64,000 nt of DNA, taken from contig VGCZ01000001.1 of NCBI GenBank assembly GCA_016869975.1, positions 1 to 64,000 of the forward strand, given 5' to 3'. This DNA comes from Alphaproteobacteria bacterium. GTDB lineage: Bacteria; Pseudomonadota; Alphaproteobacteria; Reyranellales; Reyranellaceae. Shown here piece by piece: positions 58,102 through 64,000 of this stretch. Within the stretch, counting starts at the first letter, position 1, and every line of letters starts with the position of its first letter. Below the pieces are notes generated by a model, which saw only the letters and a list, made by a program, of their open reading frames with translations, was not told where the DNA came from and ran no database searches. A program made the position numbers and the translations under genes.

Positions 58102-59199
58102 TCAGCGCTCGACGACCACGAACTGGCCGGCCTGCTCGCGCAGCGCCAGATTGAGCTGGCCCAGCGCCTTGGTGAGCTGATCGCGGGTGCCGAAATGCTC
58201 GAGCCGCACATAGGCCCGCTCGGTCTCCAGCGCGCGCACGTTGACGCGGCGGATGATCGGCGAGTACTGCAGGCGCTTGCGGATCCTGATCCAGTCCTCC
58301 AGCGCCTTGATCGGCACCACTGCGTCGAGCGCGTTGGCCCAGTCGCGCGACACCATGGCGATCGCCTTGTAGTCCTCCTCGATGCGCGTGCGCTGGCGCA
58401 CCGCCGCCTCGAGCAGCTTGCCGGCGGCGATTCCGGTGACCTGCGGCTGCTCGAAGCGCTCGCCGATCGCGAGCTCGTGCAGCGCGGAGGAGATGGCGTA
58501 GGGGCCCTCCGGCTCGCCCGTGGCGATCACCACCAGGACACGCTTGGCGTTGTAGCGCTCGGCCAGCTTGGTGACCGCCGCCATATCGCCGACGAAAGCC
58601 TGCTCAGGGCTCATCGCGTCCTGGTCGGGCTTATCGGCCTTGATCAGGGTCATGGGCACGATGCCGTCGATCGCCGCGACACGCGTCCAGGCTTCACGCC
58701 AATCCGTACGGTCCTCCAGCGGCGAGACGCCGGTCTTGGTGCGCAGCAGCGGTACGACCAGCATGGGCGTCGCCATGCGATCGATGAAGGGGACGCCGGC
58801 GCCGCGCAGATACGCCCTGACCTGGTCGGGCACGAAGGCGACGCGCAGCGTCGCGACGTAGCGGCTGGGCGAGGTCCGCTCGTTCTCGAACTCGAAGCCG
58901 CTGACCATGGTCTCGATCTGCGCCGGCTCCAGCGGCGGCAACTTTTCCACATCCGCCTCAGCGACGAGTCGACGGACCAGAAGCTCCAGCGCCTTCTTCT
59001 CGGCGTCGGGCAGCGCCTTGTCGCGTGCCTTGACCAGATCCGGACCGGTGACCTCGATCAGCACGCCGCCAACGGTGAAGATCGGGTCGCCACGCTGCGC
59101 CAGCGCCGCCGGCGCGGCCAGGACCAGCGGCAAGACCAGCGCCAGACCCAGCGCGATGATCAGTCGCGGCACGCGGCGGAGGGTCGGGAGCGGCGCCAT
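58102..59199 (-). CDS. DUF2066-domain exported protein
   Basis: A 365-residue protein with a signal peptide [20 protein letters not shown] then ALAQ. The DUF2066 domain covers most of the mature part, with [18 protein letters not shown] and [20 protein letters not shown]. The role of the family is unknown. It is the first gene of the minus-strand hdaA operon, and diverges from purM. The gene start codon is adjacent to a possible upstream start of purM. Confidence 0.8.
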   Translation of the reverse strand: MAPLPTLRRVPRLIIALGLALVLPLVLAAPAALAQRGDPIFTVGGVLIEVTGPDLVKARDKALPDAEKKALELLVRRLVAEADVEKLPPLEPAQIETMVSGFEFENERTSPSRYVATLRVAFVPDQVRAYLRGAGVPFIDRMATPMLVVPLLRTKTGVSPLEDRTDWREAWTRVAAIDGIVPMTLIKADKPDQDAMSPEQAFVGDMAAVTKLAERYNAKRVLVVIATGEPEGPYAISSALHELAIGERFEQPQVTGIAAGKLLEAAVRQRTRIEEDYKAIAMVSRDWANALDAVVPIKALEDWIRIRKRLQYSPIIRRVNVRALETERAYVRLEHFGTRDQLTKALGQLNLALREQAGQFVVVER

Positions 59200-59258
59200 T
59201 GCAATGCCTCGACGATGGGGTATTTTCGCGCCCGATTTCTAGCACGATCGGGCGCCGC

Positions 59259-60350
59259 TTGAAGCCGTCTTCCCGCGACCACAACAATCCCCCGCTCACC
59301 TACAAGGCCGCCGGCGTGGATATCGACGCGGGCGACGCCCTGGTCGAGCATATCAAGCCGCTGGCCAGGTCGACGGATCGGCGCGGCACCATGGGCGGGT
59401 TGGGTGGCTTCGGCGCCCTGTTCGACCTCAGGGCCGCGGGCTTCAAGGATCCGATCCTGGTCTCGGGCACGGATGGCGTCGGCACCAAGCTGAAGCTCGC
59501 GATCGAGAGCGGTATCCACGACACGGTAGGCGTCGACCTCGTGGCGATGTGCGTCAACGACATCGTCGTGCAGGGCGCCGAGCCGCTGTTCTTCCTCGAC
59601 TACTACGCCACGGGCAAGCTCGAGGTCGCGGCCGCGCGCGACGTGGTCGCCGGCATCGCCGAGGGCTGTCGCCAGGCCGGCTGCGCGCTGGTCGGCGGCG
59701 AGACCGCCGAGATGCCGGGCATGTACAGCGAGGGCGATTTCGACCTCGCGGGCTTCGCGGTGGGCGCCGCCGAGCGCGACGATCTGCTACCGCGCGCCTT
59801 CATCAAGCCCGGCGACATCGCGCTCGCTCTGCCTTCGGTCGGCGCGCACTCCAACGGCTTCTCGCTGGTGCGCAAGATTGTGGAGCGCAGCGGGCTGAAG
59901 CTCGACGCGCCGGCGCCCTTCGCGCCCGATGTCGGTCTCGCGCGCGCGCTGCTGACGCCGACGCGCATCTATGTGCGCGCGGCGTTGGCGGCGATCCGCA
60001 CGACGGGCGCCGTCAAGGCGCTGGCGCACATCACAGGCGGCGGCCTGCCCGGCAACGTGCCGCGCGTGCTGCCCGATGGCCTGCGCGTCGTCCTCGACGC
60101 CACCCGCTGGCGCCCGCCACCGGTGTTCCGCTGGCTGCGCGAGGTCGGAAACGTGCCGACCAGCGATATGCTCGACACGTTCAACTGCGGCATCGGCATG
60201 GTGGTGATCGTGGCGCCCGACGACGTGGCGCGCGTGCGCGAGGCCTTCGCCGAGGCGGGCCAGGAGAGCCTCGAGGTCGGGCGCGTCGAGACGCATGAGG
60301 GCGAGGCCGATTGCGTGGTCGCCAGCGCGGAGCGGCTATGGCGAAGCTGA
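59259..60350 (+). CDS. purM: Phosphoribosylformylglycinamidine cyclo-ligase
   Basis: An enzyme of about 363 residues forming the imidazole ring of purines (AIR synthetase). [20 protein letters not shown] at the start and the [23 protein letters not shown] and [14 protein letters not shown] motifs are characteristic. The start is uncertain: no ATG fits, and TTG at 59259 or 59199 are the options (GGAG precedes the latter). The 3' end overlaps purN by 13 bases, the usual purMN operon. Confidence 0.88.
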   Translation: MKPSSRDHNNPPLTYKAAGVDIDAGDALVEHIKPLARSTDRRGTMGGLGGFGALFDLRAAGFKDPILVSGTDGVGTKLKLAIESGIHDTVGVDLVAMCVNDIVVQGAEPLFFLDYYATGKLEVAAARDVVAGIAEGCRQAGCALVGGETAEMPGMYSEGDFDLAGFAVGAAERDDLLPRAFIKPGDIALALPSVGAHSNGFSLVRKIVERSGLKLDAPAPFAPDVGLARALLTPTRIYVRAALAAIRTTGAVKALAHITGGGLPGNVPRVLPDGLRVVLDATRWRPPPVFRWLREVGNVPTSDMLDTFNCGIGMVVIVAPDDVARVREAFAEAGQESLEVGRVETHEGEADCVVASAERLWRS

Positions 60351-60997
60351 AGGTCGGCGTCCTGATCTCCGGCCGCGGCTCGAACATGGCGGCGCTGATC
60401 GCCGCCACGCGCACCGAGGACTTTCCGGCCGAGATCGTCCTGGTGGTCAGCAACCGCGCCGACGCCGGCGGCCTGGCGATCGCGCGCGCATCGGGCGTGC
60501 CGACGGCCGTGGTCGCGCACCGCGACTATCCCGACCGCGAGAGCTTCGACCGCGCCGTCAGCGCCGAGCTGGAGCGCGCCGGGGTCGACCTGATCTGCCT
60601 CGCCGGTTTCATGCGCATCTTCAGCCCGTGGTTCCCGGCGCGCTGGCCCAACCGCATCCTCAACATCCACCCCTCGCTGCTGCCGGCGTTCAAGGGCCTG
60701 CACGTGCAGCAGCAGGCGATCGACGCCAACGCGCGCGTCAGCGGCTGCACCGTACATATCGTCACCAGCGATCTCGACGACGGACCGACCGTCGCCCAGG
60801 CGGCCGTGCCGGTGCTGGCGACCGACGACGCCGAGACGCTGTCGACCCGGATTCTTGCGACAGAGCACGAGCTGTACCCGCTGGTGCTACGCTGGTTCGC
60901 CGAGGGCCGGGTGCGGCTGGAGCCGCGCGAGGGGCAGCCGCCGCGCGTCGTGATCCAGGGCGTGCCGCCCGACGCCGCACTGCTCTGGCGCCCGTGA
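60338..60997 (+). CDS. purN: Phosphoribosylglycinamide formyltransferase
   Basis: A 219-residue enzyme that adds a formyl group to GAR with 10-formyl-THF. The start [17 protein letters not shown], the catalytic [15 protein letters not shown], and [20 protein letters not shown] with the conserved Asp are visible. It overlaps purM. The end overlaps the GTG of the HutD-like gene, which makes this an odd three-gene unit. Confidence 0.92.
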   Translation: MAKLKVGVLISGRGSNMAALIAATRTEDFPAEIVLVVSNRADAGGLAIARASGVPTAVVAHRDYPDRESFDRAVSAELERAGVDLICLAGFMRIFSPWFPARWPNRILNIHPSLLPAFKGLHVQQQAIDANARVSGCTVHIVTSDLDDGPTVAQAAVPVLATDDAETLSTRILATEHELYPLVLRWFAEGRVRLEPREGQPPRVVIQGVPPDAALLWRP

Positions 60998-61563
60998 TCG
61001 AGCGCATTCGTATCGCTGCGGTGTCCAAGTCACCATGGCGTAATGGTGGAGGCATGACGGCGGCGATCGCCGCCGAGCCCGAGGGCGCGTCCTTCGACGA
61101 TTGCCTGTGGCGGGTCGATGTCTCCGATATCGGCCGCGCCGGCCCGTTCTCGCATCTCGCCGGCCTCGATCGCACCTTGGTGCCGCTGGCCTCGGGGCTG
61201 GCGCTGACGATCGACGGCGTGCGCCACGAGTTGGCGCCCTTCGAGCCGTTCGCCTTCTCGGGCGACAGCGCGACCAGCTGCGAGATCGCGGGCCCGATGC
61301 AGGCGTTCAACGTCCTGACCCGGCGCGGCAAGGCCACGGCGAGCCTGGGGCGCTGGCCGGGCGCCGGCCGGATCGCGGGACCGGGCGCGCTGGTCTTCCA
61401 CGTCGTGCGCGGCGGCTTCAGCGTGGTCGAGGGCGGCGGTCGGCCGAGCCAGATCGAGGCCGGCTCGGCGGCGATCGTCAGGTCGCTCGATCAGCCCGTC
61501 GCCTTCGAGCCCACGGCGGCCTGGTCGCTGGCGTTCAGCGTCCTGATCGGCGTCGTCAGGTAG
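60994..61563 (+). CDS. HutD-family cupin-like protein
   Basis: A 189-residue protein of the HutD family. SPWRNGGGMTAAIAAEPEGA and WRVDVSDIGRAGPFSHLAGL then DRTLV are hallmarks. HutD proteins often lie near histidine-use genes, and their role is unclear. GTG overlaps purN stop (GTGA), so it is translated from the same mRNA. The stop lies at 61561-61563, where the opposite strand carries a TetR fragment. Confidence 0.8.
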   Translation: MIERIRIAAVSKSPWRNGGGMTAAIAAEPEGASFDDCLWRVDVSDIGRAGPFSHLAGLDRTLVPLASGLALTIDGVRHELAPFEPFAFSGDSATSCEIAGPMQAFNVLTRRGKATASLGRWPGAGRIAGPGALVFHVVRGGFSVVEGGGRPSQIEAGSAAIVRSLDQPVAFEPTAAWSLAFSVLIGVVR

Positions 61564-61731
61564 CCCAGCGCCGCGCGCACGACCCTGTCCTCGATATCCG
61601 ATGGCGGTGCGTCGGGAGCCGCGTCGAGATCGGCATGGGTGTGCTCGATCAGCGCCACCGTCAGCGCGTCCTTGTTGGAGAAGTACTGATAGAGCGAGCC
61701 GACGCTGACGCCGGCGATCTCGGCGACCTGC
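61564..61731 (-). pseudogene. TetR-family regulator, internal fragment
   Basis: The minus strand reads LQVAEIAGVSVGSLYQYFSN then KDALTVALIEH, the helix-turn-helix and third helix of TetR-type regulators. The upstream N-terminal helix is missing: just beyond base 61731 the frame turns into unrelated sequence. The downstream part runs into hutD and lacks a recognisable ligand domain. It is a remnant, not a working gene. Confidence 0.65.
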
Positions 61732-61868
61732 AAGCCTGGTCCTTCCTGGTCGACACCCTGCGCGATTCGGCGTTCTTCGCCGAGCCCTGTTTCGAGCTGC
61801 TCGACATCATTCCGGCGATCGAGGATGGCTGGCGCGCGCATGACCGCGCCCGCGAAGCGGCCGCCTGA
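61731..61868 (+). pseudogene. C-terminal fragment of an unidentified gene
   Basis: The plus-strand frame LQAWSFLVDTLRDSAFFAEP then CFELLDIIPAIEDGWRAHDR reads like a genuine protein end with a stop at 61866-61868. It begins exactly where the opposing TetR fragment stops, so a rearrangement joined two broken genes here. Family not recognised. Confidence 0.4.
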
Positions 61869-61949
61869 CACGTCGTCGCGGGGCCTTTTCGCTCCGTGTC
61901 GCGTTGGTTATAAACTGTCTCAGGATTGCGATTTCCCTGGGGGACACGA

Positions 61950-62153
61950 ATGGCCGACGGCGAATTCGACATACGCGCGCACCGCGAGACCTATTCGGGC
62001 GTGATGAAGCTCACAACCTTCACCATCGCCGCGCTGATCGTCATCGTGCTCGGTCTGGCGTTCGGGCTGATCGCCAAGCTGCCGCTGATCGGCTTCGGCG
62101 GCATGATCTTCGGGCTGATCGCGCTGATGCTGTGGGCCCTGATCAGCGACTGA
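61950..62153 (+). CDS. aa3-type cytochrome c oxidase subunit IV-like small membrane protein
   Basis: A 67-residue protein. The N-terminus (EFDIRAHRETYSGVMKLTTF) with two hydrophobic stretches (TIAALIVIVLGLAFGLI and LIGFGGMIFGLIALMLWALI) matches the short alphaproteobacterial aa3 oxidase subunit IV family. ATG 61950 is preferred since CTGGGGGAC stands before it. The oxidase genes themselves are not near, so it is an isolated copy. Confidence 0.7.
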   Translation: MADGEFDIRAHRETYSGVMKLTTFTIAALIVIVLGLAFGLIAKLPLIGFGGMIFGLIALMLWALISD

Positions 62154-62167
62154 CCCGGCCAAAGGAC

Positions 62168-62281
62168 ATGCTCAGGAACACGACCCCTTGTGACCGACGC
62201 CGACGTCGCCGCACCCCAGCGGCGGCTCTTCAGGCCGCGCGTCGATCCGCGTCCGTCCATGTGGTGACCGTCTCGCCGTAG
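62168..62281 (+). promoter_or_regulatory. Candidate argC leader with an arginine-codon run
   Basis: Between the small membrane gene and argC is a 37-codon frame, MLRNTTPCDRRRRRRTPAAA and onward to a stop at 62279-62281. It contains six Arg codons in a row (62195-62212) and two more later. An intrinsic terminator follows 40 bases downstream, 29 bases before the argC ATG. That layout fits transcription attenuation by arginine supply. Its ribosome-binding site is poor (AAGGA one base from ATG). An overlapping GTG frame at 62190 (VTDADVAAPQRRLFRPRVDP) could be the real short peptide. Unproven. Confidence 0.35.
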
Positions 62282-62320
62282 GTCCCACAAGCCGGAGCGA
62301 CCCCGGCCCGCGTTTCTGAA

Positions 62321-62351
62321 CCCCCGCAGCCCTCGGCTTCGGGGGTTTTTT
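62321..62351 (+). terminator. Intrinsic terminator before argC
   Basis: CCCCCG-C-AGCC and GGCT-T-CGGGGG form a 10-bp stem with one mismatch around CTC, followed by six T. It could end the small membrane gene's transcript. Only 29 bases remain between the T-run and the argC ATG, too little for a separate promoter unless it overlaps the hairpin. An attenuator role is therefore possible. Confidence 0.85.
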
Positions 62352-62380
62352 GTTTTGCCCAACCCCGAAAGGACATCACC

Positions 62381-63358
62381 ATGAGCATTCGCGTCGGCAT
62401 TGTCGGCATCAGCGGTTTTGGCGGCGGCGAGGCGCTGCGCCTGATCGCCAGCCACCCGTCTTTCGAGCTGGTCTACGCCGCGGGCGAGGGCAGCGCCGGC
62501 AGCCGTCTGGTGGACCGCTTCCCCGGCGTACCGGCCAAGCTGGCCGAGCTGGTGATCGAGAAATGGGACCCCGCCAACCTGCCGAGGCTCGACGTGCTGT
62601 TCGCGTCACTGCCCACGGGCGCCTCGGCCGAGCCGCTGGCGCGCGTGCCGAAGGCGGTGAAGATCGTCGATATCGGCGGCGACCACCGCTACGTCGAGGG
62701 TTGGGTGTACGGCCTGGCCGATGTCTGGCCAACCCGGATCGAGGGACAGACCCGCGTCGCCAATCCCGGCTGCTTTCCCGCCGCGGTGCTGACCGCGCTG
62801 GCACCGCTGCTCGCCACCCAGCTGATTGAGCCCGGCAACATCGTGATCGACGCCAAGACCGGCATCTCTGGCGCCGGAAGGGGCGGCGGCGACAGCAGGT
62901 TCGGCTTCGCCGAGAGCAACGAGAATCTGGTGCCCTATGGCCTGCTCAAGCACACCCACATGCCCGAGATGGCGAGCACCATCGAGCGGCTGAGCGGCGG
63001 CAGCGCGGCCGGGCTGGTGTTCACGCCGCATTTGGTGCCGATGACCCGCGGCGTGCTCGCCACCATGTACTGCCGCGGCCGCGCCACCACGGAGCAATGC
63101 CTGGAAGCGGCCCGGCGCTTCTACGCCGGCCGCGCGTTCGTGCGCGTGACCGACAAGCCGCCGCAGACCAAATGGGCGACGGGATCGAACCTCGCCTTCG
63201 TCGGCTACGCGGCCGATCCCGAGCGCGACCTGGTGATCGCGATGGGCGTGGTCGATAATCTGGGCAAGGGAGCCGCCGGCCAGGCGGTGCAGAACGCGAA
63301 CCTGATCTGCGGCCTGCCGGAAACCGCGGGGCTGGACGGCGCACCGGTTTGGCCGTGA
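62381..63358 (+). CDS. argC: N-acetyl-gamma-glutamyl-phosphate reductase
   Basis: A 325-residue NADPH enzyme that makes N-acetyl-glutamate semialdehyde in arginine synthesis. The start VGIVGISGFGGGEALRLIAS binds NADP. The catalytic Cys is in RVANPGCFPAAVL (about residue 132), and the loop DAKTGISGAGRG is typical of ArgC. GGGAVQNANLIC-like end (AGQAVQNANLICGLPETAGL) supports the call; lysine-pathway LysY is less likely. AAAGGACATCACC precedes the ATG. It follows an intrinsic terminator. Confidence 0.9.
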   Translation: MSIRVGIVGISGFGGGEALRLIASHPSFELVYAAGEGSAGSRLVDRFPGVPAKLAELVIEKWDPANLPRLDVLFASLPTGASAEPLARVPKAVKIVDIGGDHRYVEGWVYGLADVWPTRIEGQTRVANPGCFPAAVLTALAPLLATQLIEPGNIVIDAKTGISGAGRGGGDSRFGFAESNENLVPYGLLKHTHMPEMASTIERLSGGSAAGLVFTPHLVPMTRGVLATMYCRGRATTEQCLEAARRFYAGRAFVRVTDKPPQTKWATGSNLAFVGYAADPERDLVIAMGVVDNLGKGAAGQAVQNANLICGLPETAGLDGAPVWP

Positions 63359-63413
63359 TCCAGCGCGCCTCAGAGTGTGCTCGGCTCCGCAATTGCGAGG
63401 CTACAACCGGAAG

Positions 63414-63440
63414 AAAAAAGCGGCCCGCGAGGGCCGCTTT
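63414..63440 (-). terminator. Intrinsic terminator of ndk
   Basis: On the minus strand AGCGGCCC, TCGC and GGGCCGCT form a perfect 8-bp stem followed by TTTTTTC. It begins about 25 bases after the ndk stop. On the plus strand the tail has only three T, so it mainly serves ndk but could slow argC transcripts. Confidence 0.9.
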
Positions 63441-63464
63441 GTCGATTGAAGCCCGAGCGTCGGC

Positions 63465-63887
63465 TCAGCCGACGATCTCGTTGCCGGCGAAGAAATAGGC
63501 GATCTCGATCGCCGCGTTCTCCGGCGAGTCCGAGCCGTGCACCGAGTTGGCCTCGATCGACTCGGCGAACTCCTTGCGGATGGTGCCGGCGGCGGCGTTG
63601 GCCGGGTTGGTGGCGCCCATGATGTCGCGGTTCTTGGTGATGGCGTTCTCGCCCTCGAGCACCTGGATAACCACGGGCCCCGAGGTCATGAACGACACCA
63701 GGTCCTTGAAGAATGGCCTGGCCTTGTGCACGCCATAGAAGGTCTCGGCCTGCTGCTGGGTCATCTGGATCCGCCGCTGGGCGACGATCCGCAGGCCGGC
63801 GTCCTCGAACTTGGCGTTGATCTTGCCCGTGAGGTTGCGACGCGTGGCGTCCGGCTTGATGATCGAAAACGTGCGCTCCAAGGCCAT
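63465..63887 (-). CDS. ndk: Nucleoside diphosphate kinase
   Basis: A 140-residue enzyme that balances nucleoside triphosphates. The start [20 protein letters not shown] and the active-site His in [20 protein letters not shown] are diagnostic. The Kpn loop and the C-terminal Glu-rich end are regular. Length is typical. It faces argC and ends at a strong terminator. The gene upstream of it lies outside the window. Confidence 0.95.
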   Translation of the reverse strand: MALERTFSIIKPDATRRNLTGKINAKFEDAGLRIVAQRRIQMTQQQAETFYGVHKARPFFKDLVSFMTSGPVVIQVLEGENAITKNRDIMGATNPANAAAGTIRKEFAESIEANSVHGSDSPENAAIEIAYFFAGNEIVG

Positions 63888-63971
63888 GTCATTGCTCCGC
63901 CTGCGGAAAAAGTGGCCGGCTTATAGACGCAAAGGCGGGCCGGCGGCAACCGGCGTACGGAGGGCCCGGCT

Positions 63972-64000
63972 CCACCTTCGCCCGCCAGCAGGGGAAGGTA
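63972..64000. repeat. Palindromic repeat, family B, at the window end
   Basis: CACCTTCGCCCGCCAGCAGG then GGAAGGTA is the same element as at 18180 and 46738, with two changes. It runs to the edge. It lies about 85 bases upstream of ndk. Confidence 0.7.

Overview
The window is a GC-rich stretch of an alphaproteobacterial chromosome. That placement rests on a FixJ/FixK-type regulatory pair, an aa3-type cytochrome oxidase subunit IV of the short alphaproteobacterial kind, HdaA, a pyrB gene followed by a degenerate dihydroorotase, and many short palindromic repeats of the sort seen in rhizobial and rhodospirillal genomes. The sequence does not fix the family. I recognise no rRNA or tRNA gene and no CRISPR array.

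Layout. 1-2403: the end of an IS3-family element interrupts a FixL-like kinase. Behind it are a FixJ-like regulator, a single-domain receiver and a FixK-like Crp/Fnr regulator, with candidate FixK and FixJ sites between them. 2414-10792 (minus): a sugar-nucleotide epimerase, a sugar-nucleotide dehydrogenase and a 1960-residue RTX/FG-GAP/cadherin-like exported protein. 10793-11186 is an unusually AT-rich spacer. 11187-14602: a small membrane protein, a carboxymuconolactone-decarboxylase-like protein, a Baeyer-Villiger-type monooxygenase and a phage-like DNA-binding protein. 14957-19651: a complete branched-chain-type ABC importer. 19699-23704: adenylate cyclase, acyl-CoA dehydrogenase, TauD-type dioxygenase and a small secreted protein.

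23822-43609 looks like an aromatic-acid island. An Rrf2 regulator and a GNAT acetyltransferase diverge from boxC and boxB (aerobic benzoyl-CoA pathway). Downstream are a benzoate-CoA ligase, TctC-type binding proteins, a cupin, an amidohydrolase, an epoxide hydrolase, a GST and a second complete branched-chain-type importer that may carry an aromatic acid. This island also holds remnants of toxin-antitoxin genes and a frameshifted adenylate cyclase. 43674-47556 is a polyamine-type importer, and 47605-49391 a sulfite-oxidase-like enzyme with its cytochrome c.

49516-63887 is mostly housekeeping: pyrB with a catalytically degenerate pyrC; gmk and yicC; hdaA, an AI-2E-type permease and a CDP-alcohol phosphatidyltransferase in one overlapping minus-strand operon; purM, purN and hutD; a TetR/unknown gene junction; ctaF-like; argC behind a possible attenuator; and ndk with a clear terminator.

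The items most worth a second look are the Arg-codon-rich short frame and intrinsic terminator just before argC, the GNAT/Rrf2 pair with a 16-bp palindrome facing the box genes, palindromic repeats that form both the end of one gene and the ribosome-binding region of the next, and the decayed toxin reading frame joined in frame to benzoate-CoA ligase.
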